Below, one piece after another: positions 1 to 10,999 of a stretch of 64,000 nt of DNA. Position numbers and translations under genes: made by a program. The stretch is from NCBI GenBank assembly GCA_029255685.2, contig CM055316.2:80908861-80972860 (forward strand). Direction: 5' to 3'. Origin of the DNA: Silene conica (Eukaryota > Streptophyta > Magnoliopsida > Caryophyllales > Caryophyllaceae). Position 1 is the stretch's first letter; each line of letters opens with the position of its first letter. Below the pieces are notes generated by a model, which saw only the letters and a program-made list of their open reading frames with translations, made no database searches and was not told the origin of the DNA.

Positions 1-6
1 GAGAAC

Positions 7-3000
7 TGTTAAGAATTTGTGTCTTGAATTTGTGTCGTGACGGATTAAGCTAAAACAAGTAACAAAGTAATTGGAAGCAAAGAGGATTGTCGTGTTTTGT
101 GGGTCGCATGGAATGCCGTGGATGCTGCTGATGAGTTCTTGTTTGTTTGAAGTCAACGCTTTGCATATTCACGCTATTACTCTAATTAGGAAACTAAGTG
201 GGCCCTCCACTTAGTTATGTTTAAACCTTTGTGTTTCCTTACTAGTTTGGTACATGGGTTTTTGTGAGTGATTAGGAAATCAAATCTTACTAGTATTAGT
301 TTCTTAATTCACATTGTTTTCTTTATTATTCTAGATATTTATCTTGGGTGGAATAACTATATAAAGACTCAAGTTTTATTCTAGGTTAATTAAGAGAGAG
401 ATTTGAGAGCACAATAAAGAGGGTCAATTTGTGAGGTTCCTTCCGGAGAAGAAAACTCAGTTTGTCTCAGGCCCTATTATTGAGGTTCGTCTATCTTTGA
501 AGATTGGGGGAGTTTGTTTAGATCTTGGTTGGCCTCAAGATAATTTGTCCTCCGTCTTATTTGGGTAGTCTCTTTTGTTCCCTTTGAGACTACCATATTT
601 GTTGGTAGAATAGGGTATACTTTTGGCTCATATTGAGCGCGTGTGTACCGGTCTACTGTTGTACTATTATCTCCATTATAGTGAAGTTTGATCTCCTTGA
701 AGGGTGGACGTAGCCAGTTATTTTACTGGTGAACCACGTAATTCCTTGTGTCAACTTTATTTACATTCGTTATTTATTGTTCCTATCACCTTATCAATTA
801 ACTATTTGGGTAACGGGACGCCTCCGTTACAACAATTGGCACCAGAGCCAAGGTTCTGATTTGGGATCTGCTTCCGCGTTAGTTGGCTTTTAGGCGTTAT
901 TTGGGTTTCTTGATTTTCAGGTGAAAAGATGTCGGGAACGAATGTTTTGAATGTTGAAAAGTTCACTGGGAGAAATAGTTTTGGGTTGTGGCAGTTAAAG
1001 ATGAGAGCTTTGCTTAGACAGCAAGGTGTCTGGTCTGTTATCTCAAAGGCAAAGTCAGCAGGTAGTTCGACTGATGCAGCAAAGACAGCAAAGACAGATG
1101 CAGAAGTAGTCTTGGAAGAAAAAGCTCATTCTTTACTTCTGTTATGTTTATCTGATCATGTTATGATTGAGGTTGGCGATGAGGAAACTGCTACAGGTTT
1201 GTGGTTGAAGTTAGAATCTTTGTACATGACAAAGACTCTAACCAGGAAGTTGCTTCTTAAGCAGCGTTTATTTGGTCTCCATATGCAAGAAGGTACGTCT
1301 CTCAAGGACCATCTAGACAGTCTTAACTCTATTTTACTTGACCTGCGTAATTTAGATGTTAAGGTAGATGATGAGGATGCTGCCTTGATTTTGTTAGTTT
1401 CTTTGCGAAATTCGTTTGAGACTTTTGTGGAGTCTTTTGTTGTTGGTAGAGATTCTTTGACCCTAGAAGAGGTGAGGTCAGCGCTTCACACTAGGGATTT
1501 GCGCCGAGTAGCGTCAGGTGGTGGTGGTGGTGTTGTAGACAGTAGTCCTATGGGGCTTGTTGCTGATTCAGGGTGCTCTAGTAAGGGTAAAATCAAGTCT
1601 AAGGGTCCTCGTAAGAATGTCTGCCATTACTGCAAGGAATCTGGTCATTGGAAAAATCAGTGTCCTAAGTTAAAGGAAGCTGGTGTTTCTGCTGTTGCAC
1701 AAAAAGTTGCCAAATATGATTCCGAGGAAGATTATGCTCTCGTTGTTGATGTTGTTCCACGTTTTTTGGATAGTTGGATTTTGGATACGGGATGCGTTTA
1801 TCATATGTGCCCTAATAGGGAATGGTTTGATTCTTATAAAGCTTCACAAGGGGATAATGTTGCCATGGGTGACGGGTCTATTTGTGAGGTGCTTGGAGTT
1901 GGTACTATTCGGGTTAGGATACGTGATGGTGTTGTTGTGTTCCTAGAAGGTGTTAGGCATGTTCCACGTTTAAAGAGAAATCTTGTATCACTTGGGATGT
2001 TAGTTGATCAGGGCTACAATTTTCAAGGTGATGGTGGGTCATTGTGCGTTAGTAAGGGTTCTTCTGTTGCTTGGAGAGGTGCTAAGGAAGGAACTGTTTA
2101 TGTTCTTCAAGGCACTATTCTGACTGTTGGAGCATCAGGTAATCGTTCTTCTGTCTCTCTCGAGTCTAAGTTGGGGCATATGCAACTAGGACATGTGAAC
2201 GATACTTTGAAGCACATCCAGTTTGGGTCACTTGGTGATATTCTGGATATTTTGGATTTGGATAGCTTTAGTGAGAATGGTGGTGTTGACGGTAAGGTGG
2301 AGTCTATTCCGGTACAGGTCAAACTACAAGGTTCTCAAGACAAGCTATCAACTTTTGTCTCGTCGCCTCAATGAGGCGGTCTGCGCCCCATGAGGTGGGG
2401 CGGTTTGGGGCTCCAGGTGGAGCTGTTGTGACTCTTGAAAGAGAGTCGTTGGGATCTCGTAAGGGGTCATTTGAAACTTCGACGGGAGTTTATTCTTTGG
2501 AGCTTTTGGGTTGGACTTGCTAGTCTAACAGTTTGTACCTTTGATGGAGGTAATTTGTGCTCGCTTAGAATGTTTGGTTTCAACTTGAGTTTTGTTGCCT
2601 TGGTTTAGGCATATTTGTGGTGGTCATGACACCTAGTATACTCAAGTGAGACATTTGTTTTGTTCGTGGCGTTTGTGTTCCTTTGGGACAGTTTGGTACG
2701 ACGGTACATCTAGCCACGTAATTTGAAGGAGATTTTGTTTTTGGAGTCTTGTGTGTGTTGCTTTTGGAACACCGTTCCATCATAGTGACATTGGGTATTT
2801 CATATATTTGTGTTGGCGTTTGGTAGCTTTTGTTCTTTTTGGAGTTTGCTACGTTTGACCTTCCTATTGGTATGAAGATATATTGGTTACTTAGTACATT
2901 TGGTAGTTTCAGCTTACTACATTGGGTACTTCGTATATTGGTCACGTTTGTTGCACACTTGGTTCGTTTGTCCATTTTTGGGAGTTGTGTTCAAGTCAGA

Positions 3001-3941
3001 ATGGAGACTATCGGGACAGATAGTGACTTGAGGATCGATTCCGTTGAAGCTGATTTCGGTTTGGTTCTTCTATGCTGAGTTCGTTTTTGGGTAATTCAAG
3101 TCAAGGTGGAGATTTTTAAGAATTTGTGTCTTGAATTTGTGTCGTGACGGATTAAGCTAAAACAAGTAACAAAGTAATTGGAAGCAAAGAGGATTGTCGT
3201 GTTTTGTGGGTCGCGTGGAATGCCGTGGATGCTGCTGATGAGTTCTTGTTTGTTTGAAGTCAACGCTTTGCATATTCACGCTATTACTCTAATTAGGAAA
3301 CTAAGTGGGCCCTCCACTTAGTTATGTTTAAACCTTTGTGTTTCCTTACTAGTTTGGTACGTGGGTTTTTGTGAGTGATTAGGAAATCAAATCATACTAG
3401 TATTAGTTTCCTAATTCACATTGTTTTCTTTATTATTATAGATATTTATCTTGGGTGAAATAACTATATAAAGACTCAAGTTTTATTCTAGGTTAATTAA
3501 GAGAGATATTTGAGAGCACAATAAAGAGGGTCAATTTGTGAGGTTCCTTCCGGAGAAGAAAACTCAGTTTGTCTCAGGCCCTATTATTGAGGTTCGGCTG
3601 TCTTTGAAGATTGGGGGAGTTTGTTTAGATCTTGGTTGGCCTCAAGATAATTTGTCCTCCGTCTTATTTGGGTAGTCTCTTTTGTTCCCTTTGAGACTAC
3701 CATATTTGTTGGTAGAATAGGGTATACTTTTGGCTCATATTGAGCGCGTGTGTACCGGTCTACTGTTGTACTATTATCTCCATTATAGTGAAGTTTGATC
3801 TCCTTGAAGGGTGGACGTAGCTAGTTATTTTACTGGTGAACCACGTAATTCCTTGTGTCAACTTTATTTACATTCGTTATTTATTGTTCTTATCACCTTA
3901 TCAATTAACTATTTGGGTAACGGGACGCCTCCGTTACAACA
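7..3941 (+). mobile_element. Copia-type LTR retrotransposon, young, non-autonomous
   Basis: Two long terminal repeats of 828 bases each (7-834 and 3114-3941) flank an internal region. A perfect 5-bp target duplication, AGAAC, sits at 2-6 and 3942-3946. A primer-binding-like site resembling the initiator-Met tRNA type follows the 5' LTR at about 835-850, and a purine tract lies just before the 3' LTR at about 3101-3113. The only recognisable coding part is gag plus the start of protease. The LTRs differ at roughly a dozen positions, about 1.4 percent, so insertion is recent, perhaps around one million years at usual plant rates. The element looks broken or incomplete and could move only with help from a relative. 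Confidence 0.93.
929..2374 (+). CDS. Gag and protease-region reading frame of the Copia element (fossil)
   Basis: This reading frame inside the LTR element begins with a Copia-type gag (UBN2-like; residues about 1-200). A CCHC zinc knuckle of the form CHYCKESGHWKNQC lies near residues 232-245. It is followed by a protease-like segment around the LDTG motif (near 285) and a stretch resembling the GAG-pre-integrase region. In the family these parts form the particle shell and cut the polyprotein. The downstream 740 bases before the 3' LTR hold nothing I recognise. Treated as part of a fossil element, not as a host gene. Confidence 0.85.
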   Translation: MSGTNVLNVEKFTGRNSFGLWQLKMRALLRQQGVWSVISKAKSAGSSTDAAKTAKTDAEVVLEEKAHSLLLLCLSDHVMIEVGDEETATGLWLKLESLYMTKTLTRKLLLKQRLFGLHMQEGTSLKDHLDSLNSILLDLRNLDVKVDDEDAALILLVSLRNSFETFVESFVVGRDSLTLEEVRSALHTRDLRRVASGGGGGVVDSSPMGLVADSGCSSKGKIKSKGPRKNVCHYCKESGHWKNQCPKLKEAGVSAVAQKVAKYDSEEDYALVVDVVPRFLDSWILDTGCVYHMCPNREWFDSYKASQGDNVAMGDGSICEVLGVGTIRVRIRDGVVVFLEGVRHVPRLKRNLVSLGMLVDQGYNFQGDGGSLCVSKGSSVAWRGAKEGTVYVLQGTILTVGASGNRSSVSLESKLGHMQLGHVNDTLKHIQFGSLGDILDILDLDSFSENGGVDGKVESIPVQVKLQGSQDKLSTFVSSPQ

Positions 3942-3946
3942 AGAAC

Positions 3947-4640
3947 TCTCAATTAACAGTGGTGAAATTGAGGGTTCATCGGATGCAAATGAGGGTTTAA
4001 AGTCGGAGATTCGGGTTCAGGTGCCGAAAGGTCGGCGTATGTAATGCTTGCATTGTTTGGGTTGATGATGAATAGTTCTTGGACTGCAGCCAATTAACTT
4101 AAAATTGTACTTAGTTATTAACAGTGGTGAATTCGAATTACCATAATTGTATATGTTAGATTAATCGATACGAGACCATGCATAATTGTGTGATTTGGAC
4201 GGATTTGAAAATTTTGATTACGTATGTGATGGGAGAGAATTAGAGAAAGTTTTTTCTTTTGTTTTTAGGCAAATGCTACAGAATGGAAAACTAAAGAAAA
4301 AGTCCATGAATGAGTAAAACTCGTACATGAATGAGCAATTACGTACATTAAGCATGTCTTACAAATCTATAAATAAATAATATAAAAAGGCACAACATTT
4401 CACCATTTCACTTTTAAGGAATTCTAGCAAGCCACGTCATTATTATTTAAAAAAGTAAAAATAAAAAAAATTAATGAATTTACAAGCATTAAATGTATAC
4501 CAAGTTTTTAAATAATATAATAACGAATAAAGTTTAAACTCTTAATTTTTAGTAAATTTAACAGCAATTAATAAATCAAAATTACTAGCAGAATTGCCAA
4601 AAAAATACTTTAACTCTCGGCAGAGCTCTAACTTTCCATA
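3947..4640. other. AT-rich intergenic stretch, nothing recognised
   Basis: Between the Copia element and the LINE remnant. No long open frame, terminal repeat or RNA-like fold was recognised. The sequence becomes strongly AT-rich after about 4260. Confidence 0.6.
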
Positions 4641-5100
4641 TCTTACGCTACAACCACTCGGTCTTTGTTCCATTAGATGGTCTTTCCTCCTCTCCACAGC
4701 ACCCCATTAGGGCCTTATAAGCAAATCTTACTGAATATTTCCAATCCTTTTCCAGGTCCCAAACCCATTCATCTTCCACATCCTCTTGCTGCACCCGGAT
4801 ATTCATAATTCGCTGGTATTCGAACGGGATAAAAATCAATCGTACCTTTGATGCATTCCAGCTGCACCCGTCCACCGTCCACCGTTAAAATTTCCGCAAC
4901 CAATAAATCATCTCGAGTATCTCCCATAAGCGACAAGGCCATACATGAGTTTGACCCAACAACCCATGGATCATACTACACTCTTGTGCACAACCCAATT
5001 CCGTCATCAGAACCTTCTTTGCTTTAAAAATGCTTCTCTAGGTGTAGCTTGGGTTGGCTCCCAATTCGGCTTTAATGAAGGACTGATGTGGAAAATAATT
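4640..5100 (-). mobile_element. LINE remnant, region 3' of the reverse transcriptase (zf-RVT)
   Basis: Read on the minus strand, 5092 downwards gives AELGANPSYT followed, after a stop, by RSIFKAKKVL. That is the post-reverse-transcriptase signature of plant L1-type LINEs (usual form: ELGSNPSYTWRSI). Further on, 4875-4648 gives DEWVWDLEKDWKYSVRFAYK, the segment just before the zinc-binding zf-RVT region (usual form: D.WIW...KNGKYSVKSAYK). Stops and frame changes interrupt it, so it is dead. It is the downstream half of the same LINE seen at 6200-6660; the piece between them is foreign sequence. Confidence 0.8.
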
Positions 5101-5566
5101 TCCCCCAAAACTTGCACCATCAATCAATATCTATTCGTAACCATACGCCAAGTGTCGCGGTTCGGTACTTTTATCGGATCGTGGTGCGCACCCTTACCCG
5201 ACTCTAGGGCAAGAATTCAAGCAACAAGGGTCTCATACTAGTGAGGGATCGCCCACTAGCACGTATCTCGGGTTTTGGGGTGTGTGTCAGGAGTCCTAGT
5301 CACGATTATCAACGTCCGACACACGAATGCAATAAAAGTAGCAATACGATTATTGAAAGCAATAAGAAAGCATTAAGAAGCTTAATGATGAGAAGCGGTA
5401 TCTCAGTGACTAGCACCTCTCATAGAGGCAAATTTGATATTTCTTGTCTGGTAGCAGTGAACATTGATATTGCAGAATAGGGATACGTTTTCTAAAATCC
5501 TAAAAACGTATCTTAAACTAAAAACGAGACTCCAAGATTCGACACACAGGAAGTAGTCTTGGAGTA
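5101..5566. other. Unrecognised insert separating two LINE halves
   Basis: This stretch interrupts the LINE homology and continues on the far side of the TRIM to about 6200. It has mixed composition with frequent CG dinucleotides. It contains short open frames of 98 and 79 codons that resemble nothing I know. It could be part of an old LTR element, but no termini were found. Confidence 0.4.
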
Positions 5567-5571
5567 CTAAA

Positions 5572-6145
5572 TGTAACACCCCATCGGATTATGAAATTGA
5601 GATGTGTGGAGAGGTATCCCATATTGGTAAAATATGAGGCTAATGATATATTTATAATGGATCCAACCCACCATCTAGTAATAAGATCTTGTGCTTTTGG
5701 GCTTAAGTGAGGACAAATAATGGGCCCAAAGGCATACCTCCCATATTATTGGGGATGTGTTACGACCGTGACGGGTCGGGTTATTACAAATGTTATCAGA
5801 GCAGTCCTGCGACCGTGTGCTGAGCCCGTGGTCGGGAGTGCCCGGGTCATGCACACCTAGCGGGGGAGGATCCTTGGCAACGAGCTCGTTGGAATAACGA
5901 GGACGTTGTGTTCTTAAGTGGGGGAGTGTTTAACACCCCATCTGATTATGAAATTGAGATGCATGGAAAGGTATCCCACATTGGTAAAATATGAGGGTAG
6001 AGATATGTTTATAATGGATCCAACCCACCATCTACTAACAAGATCTTGTGCTTTTGGGCTTAAGTGAGGACAAGTAATGGGCCCAAAGGCATACCTCCCA
6101 TCTCATTGGGGGTGTTTTACGACCGTGGCGGATCGGGTTATTACA
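5572..6145 (+). mobile_element. TRIM (terminal-repeat retrotransposon in miniature), looks whole
   Basis: Terminal repeats at 5572-5788 and 5927-6145 (217 and 219 bases, close to 90 percent alike) both begin TG and end in ATTACA. A 138-base core lies between them. A primer-binding site (TGTTATCAGAGC, initiator-Met type) follows the first repeat, and a purine tract (AGTGGGGGAG) precedes the second. The 5-bp target duplication CTAAA is perfect (5567-5571 and 6146-6150). TRIMs carry no genes, so this copy appears structurally complete. It is nested in the insert that splits the LINE. Confidence 0.93.
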
Positions 6146-6199
6146 CTAAATGATACAAAAAACTAAAAATGAAAATACAAAAGCGAAATAAGAAATCTA

Positions 6200-6660
6200 A
6201 GGGCTCGAAGTGAAAGGACCGCGCGCGCAAATTCTTGGCTATGGGGCTAGATTTATGGCTAAAATATGCGCATTCTTACACCAAGATTGTTTGTCAAGTA
6301 ACGTCATATTGAATTCGTGAAAGTTTTGAAACTCGAGCCCCCCCTTGATATTTCGGTTTGCAGAGAGTGGACCAAGCAATCTATGGAATTATCCGCTTTT
6401 CGTTTTCCAACCCCATCAGAAACGAGAGATTAGTGAGCGAAGTTCATCCCTAAAATTAGTTGGAAGTTTAAACACACTCATTGCATAGTTCGGAATTGAT
6501 TGAGCTACTGCCTTTAATTATCATAATTTCCTGCCCTGCCTTTGATAAGAGCATCATGTTCCATCCTTGTAGTTTACGACAAAGTTTCTCTCTAACAACT
6601 CTTGTTAACACTTGCTTCGAGTTCCCCGACCATCCATTGTGACAACCTCTCAGCAGCACA
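6200..6660 (-). mobile_element. LINE remnant, end of reverse transcriptase
   Basis: On the minus strand, 6600-6530 reads VREKLCRKLQGWNMMLLSKA, the plant LINE motif usually written KLQGWK.KLLSQAGR. From 6450 to 6280 come FWWG-like and GGLEFQNFHEFNMTLLDKQS segments (usual GGLGFRDLHLFNQALLAKQ). In-frame stops are present. Order and orientation match the remnant at 4640-5100, so both are one insertion later broken up. It encodes no working protein. Confidence 0.8.
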
Positions 6661-7180
6661 CTATTCGAATGAAACGCCTAACTTTCTCGTTTCACTTTGT
6701 CAAAAAAACATGTTCGTCGCGGCTCGATAAGAATTTAACACATTAACAATAATGATCAACTTTCAACACGTTAACAAAACCCCTTCGCAAACCTCGCTTC
6801 ATCGAACTCTCATCCAAGATTAGTCTCTGTCTATGACCGTTCCTCTTGAGCGGGAATGTTAAAGAATATAAAAGCAAATCAAGCAAATGGTGCCACAAAT
6901 CAAGAATGATTAGCCAATTAATGGTGCCACAAATCAAGAAGGAAATGAACAAATGCAAAAACTAAACATGTGAGACTGATAGTAGTTATGCTAAGATTAG
7001 CCAATTAATGTCATTTAATCATCTTATGCTTACACTAATTATTCTAATGAAATAGCTAAACAAGGTAAAGCACACAAATGGTCAAAAAAAGACGAAATGG
7101 ATAAGAGCATGCTAAGACGATTTATACATGTGCTTATAAAACTATGTGCTAGGGCTATGCTTAATGATTCATCCACGTGT
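6661..7180. other. Intergenic, nothing recognised
   Basis: AT-rich DNA with a short direct repeat of the phrase GGTGCCACAAATCAAG near 6885 and 6925. No gene, terminus or RNA was recognised. Confidence 0.5.
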
Positions 7181-8800
7181 TTGATTTACATCTTTGTTCT
7201 TCACTATCCTTACACGGTTATACCTAGTCATTTACTTGCGAGTGATTTGAAACCGGCTTGATTAAAGCATGATTAATGCTCGACATAGTCAAAACTCGGT
7301 TGATGCTCAATTCGTGGACTCTGACTTAAGAGCTTAACGAGTCAAGTCGAACCAACCCTGACCTCCACCCGACTTGTTAACACGCATACTTTCACCAAGT
7401 CAATCTGTGCCACTAAAGCCTTAAAGTATCAAAAACCGAAGTCAATAAATGGTCAAAGATTATTAATCTAAAGCGATACACATTTTCACAAACTGACGTG
7501 AACTTAAAACCACGTATCGATATATATAGCGATACTTATACGGTTATACCTAGTCATTCACGAAATAGCCTGTGAGTGATTTGAGATCGACTTAGTTAAA
7601 GCTTGATTATAGCTCGGTTTGGTCAAAGCTTTGTCGATGTTCAGCTTGTGGGAGTCTGACTCAAGAGCTTAAAGTTAAAGATTAAGACGAATAAATTCTG
7701 GCTCGCGAGCAGCTCGAACTTATATGATTAGATGAAAAAATTGATCATATTTTTAAAAAATATTTTATCATGATTATATACTTATATCACAAATTTCAAA
7801 TTTCTCGCTGATTTACCCAAAACCAAATGTTTTTACATATTATCTCAGAAATTTGTTATTGAAAATCTCGGGATAAAAATGAATAGTTATATATATATGT
7901 ATGCACGATTTGAGCTCGATCGTAAAAACTCATAAGATTCATAACGAGTACATTTTCTTAAATGTCGGGTAAACTCAAAATCGGTTCAATCTCAAATTTT
8001 GATTCTTAAGCACAAATCAAATAAGGCTTAGCTTGGGCTCGCCTCGTCTGGTTAACACCCTACTTTGACCAATACTACGGAACTATACCAAGTCAATTTG
8101 TGCTATTAAGGCCTTAAAGTATCAAAAACCGAAGTCATCAATGGTGAAAGATGATTAATTAAAAGCGATATTCACATTTTCACAAACTGACGTGAATTTA
8201 GAGCACGAATCGATACCATCAGCAGCCGCAAAACAACCTTTATTGCTACTGTGTAAGGCGGTTTTGGGGGTCTGTTTTGAATATTTTTCAACAGAATTAG
8301 ACACGGTTTTTAACTTGTGGCGGATGAAGGCAGTAAATATTAGCAATGGGTGGTGATACTCGTGAGAATCGAGGGTTTTCGATGGCAGTTTCGGCGTCAC
8401 AAATGGGACGGGACGCCTGATTCGGAGTCGATATCGATCTCAAAATGCGCTTAGTTGACTGATGATTTTTGATGAGGTCGTTGGAGGATTAAACGATAAC
8501 GAAAATTCAAGTTCTAGGGTGTTTCGGAATCATGGGACTTCAAATTATTTGAATTTTGGAATGTCGATGCTGTATATTTATCTTAAGTGGTCTAAACAAA
8601 AGTGAGAACAACCGCTGGTCATCGATGCTGTTTTTCACAAAACAGGGGATGTTACTAGCGGTTTTTGCGATAGATTTTGGGCACGGTTTTTTAAGGTTTT
8701 TGCTAGGTTTTCATGTTAGAATGGTATATGATATTGTGTTTACAAAGGGTGGAGTATTGGAGTATAGATAGGGGAGTATATAATGGTTTCGTTTGTGAGT
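7180..8800. repeat. Duplication block A of the pectinesterase locus
   Basis: This block shares long colinear homology with 11000-11930, 12140-12660 and 14080-15150. Landmarks are a segment ending GTTAACACCCTA (near 8060), the phrase TATCAAAAACCGAAGTCA (7428 and 8118), and ACAAACTGACGTGAA. A GC-richer part at 8200-8400 can be read on the minus strand as a peptide starting TPKLPSKTLDSHEYHHP. The phrase CTTAGTTGACTGATGATTTT lies at about 8450. The last part, 8700-8790, resembles the promoter of the pectinesterase gene. The GTTAACACCCTA ends resemble decayed hAT-type termini (TAGGGTGT on the minus strand). Confidence 0.75.
8740..8795 (-). promoter_or_regulatory. Promoter-like relic, paralogous to the pectinesterase promoter
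   Basis: The phrase AAGGGTGGAGTATTGGAGTA and the following TATATAATGG align with 10234-10280, the TATA region of the pectinesterase gene. A third copy is at 15000-15050. No pectinesterase coding sequence follows on the minus side, so this looks like a duplicated promoter that lost its gene. Whether it is active is unknown. Confidence 0.5.
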
Positions 8801-8927
8801 GATTTGGGTGAAAGAAATGGATATAATAACAATACTCAAACGATAATCTTTACATAACATGAGACAAATGTAATACAATTCTAATTTCTAAGACATTAAT
8901 CCTACAAACTTATTCCTAATACATCTC

Positions 8928-10185
8928 CTAACTAAATAAGCCCCCATGAAAGGGTATACCGGTTGACTTTATCCAAGTTTCACCTTGAAGAAAACGATCA
9001 ACCGTGAATTTTTCGGCTTCAAATTTGGAGATTTTTGGATGCACACTCGGCCATTTCACCCGACTTGCGATTTTTGCGCCAACCCCGAAATTTTTGTACT
9101 CTGCGTAATAAAGTTTGTCTCTAGGGGCTGTGCTATTCCATTCTAGCCATCCCGATGGATTTACAACATCATCCAATCGAGACTCCATGAACACCACCGT
9201 GGCAAATTCTCTCCAAGGCCGTCCTAAGTACATTTGAACCGTACTTTTTGCTTTAATAGCCTCTGGCGATGCTTCGATCGTGCACCCTTGGATTATTATT
9301 CCCGTCGAATCTTGTAGCGATTCACGGCTTTGGGCCGTGATTACATTTTGTTGTCCGACTTTAGGAATTCTAGCCAAGATGGTAGAATTTTGGAACACGG
9401 CCGATGCATCTCCAAAAATGAAGTCGATCGTGCCCGAGATGTAACACTCACGGTAAAATTGTCGGGATTTGGCTACCCATAAGGTGTCTTGGTAACCCTT
9501 GATTTCGCAATTGTAAACAATCGCCTTATCCGCCTCGATGTAAAGCGCCACTGCTTGTTCTCCCTCCGGGCCGGCGGTATTCTCGATGGTCATATCTCGT
9601 ATCAATACCCCTAAACCCATGGCAGCTGAAATTGACACCATGTAATAATAAATAATCCATTATATAATAAAATTGAAACAAGTAAACTTATCATGAAAAG
9701 AAAATTAAAAACAAAAAAAATATTGAAATTACGTACAAAATGTAGCTGTTAGTTTGGTATTTAACTTCGTAATTTTTACGCTCTTGTTGCCGGTAATAAT
9801 CGTACTTCCGATACCATCCCCGACAAACCAAATGTTGGTTTTGTCCTTGCTTACGGATAAGTTATGTTCGGAGTAGCTACAAATAACAAGTAAAAGATAC
9901 ATTATACACTTTCTGAAATATCATCAATAAGCTAACTTGATAAAAAGTTTTTAAAAAAAACAGAGAAAAGAAATGAGAAACTCACACTCCCTTAGTTATA
10001 TGAATGATGAAAGGGGTTGTGCGCCCAGTTGGAGTCTTTGCTATGGCTTCCGAAATCGATTTGACGGAACCGCTAACTAAACCTCGTGGGTCGACAACGA
10101 GGTTAGGGCTAATTAGGCATGTGGATCGTGAGAGAATTGAGCACCAAAACAAGGCTAGTAGTAACAACTTTGGTTTACTTAACAT
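8928..10185 (-). CDS. Pectinesterase (pectin methylesterase), no PMEI pro-domain
   Basis: Three exons read on the minus strand: 10185-9986, 9876-9737 and 9625-8928, all with GT-AG junctions and matching phases, giving 345 residues. The enzyme removes methyl esters from homogalacturonan in the cell wall. Residues 1-23 look like a signal peptide. Family catalytic positions are all present: Gln137, Gln159 and Asp160 in GYQDTL, Asp181 in GTIDFIFG, and Arg249 in YLGRPW. It lacks the N-terminal inhibitor-like pro-region found in the larger class, so it belongs to the short class of about 340-380 residues. A TATA box lies about 70 bases upstream. It is the only complete copy in a field of duplicated flanks, and an inhibitor-family gene lies about 8 kb away. 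Family assignment is firm; tissue and substrate preference cannot be read. Confidence 0.93.
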
Positions 10186-10254
10186 GATGGAAAAATGTGA
10201 GTGTAAGCAACCGTTATATGATGTATTGACGAAGAAGGGTGGAGTTATGGAGTA

Positions 10255-10263
10255 TTATATATA
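10255..10263 (-). promoter_or_regulatory. TATA box of the pectinesterase gene
   Basis: The minus-strand word TATATATAA lies about 70 bases before the start codon at 10185. The surrounding phrase is repeated, without a gene, near 8750 and 15020. Confidence 0.7.
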
Positions 10264-10289
10264 GGTAGAAATGTTATGACGGGTCACAT

Positions 10290-10900
10290 ATTTTCAAATT
10301 AATTCCTACTTGGTTTAATTATTGTATAGTAATTATAGCAAATACTATGAAATTAAGGGCATTCAAACTTTAGCAATCAAAATTCTTACTTTAGCAATAT
10401 TACCTTTAAAACAAATTACCCAAACTTGTTTGTAGGTCTCACATATGTATACATTTTGTAATAGGTTAAGTTTAAAAAAACAAAATCACATGGTGCTCTT
10501 AGTGCTTGAAAATCAAAAATGTTAATAAAACCAATTTTATTTGATGATTAGAAGAAAATATGTCAATTGTGTAGTAATTATGGCATCAATCTACAATTGA
10601 GCATGTGATGTTATTTAGTAACAATTCTTACATTAGTAATCAAAATTGAAGTACAAATTAGCCAAAACTTGTTTGTAGGTCTCACACTATACTATGTACA
10701 AATTAGCCAATGTTTTTATAGCATTAGTTTGAATATGTAAGTTGAGCTTATGAGGAATTATTCCCTTTGTTGCTTAAAATGAAATCTCATAGTGCGCTTG
10801 GTTGGAAATCAAAAGTATTAATAAAACCAAGTTTGTTTGATGATAAGAATAATAATTGAATATATGTAACTAATGTCCAAGGCTTTTAATAATGCATTTT
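10290..10900. repeat. Upstream region of the pectinesterase gene, internally repeated and recopied downstream
   Basis: Two partial internal copies share CTTGTTTGTAGGTCTCACA (near 10427 and 10667) and TTAATAAAACCAA (near 10518 and 10819). The second copy, 10620-10895, is repeated again at 12690-13435, where a solo LTR interrupts it. No gene is seen. Confidence 0.75.
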
Positions 10901-10999
10901 GTTGAATGTCTTGGTTATGTTAATCGTCCGTCTTTGTCCTCGACTTTTCTTTTTTTTCACGGGAGTAAAACTAATAGATCCACAAATCCTCGAACAAAA

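Noticed and set aside
3811-4044. Open frame of 77 codons across the 3' LTR and flank
   Set aside because: It simply runs through the LTR end into flanking DNA; no gene signal.
5241-5480. Open frame of 79 codons in the unexplained insert
   Set aside because: No motif and no homologue that I recognise; kept only as part of an unknown segment.
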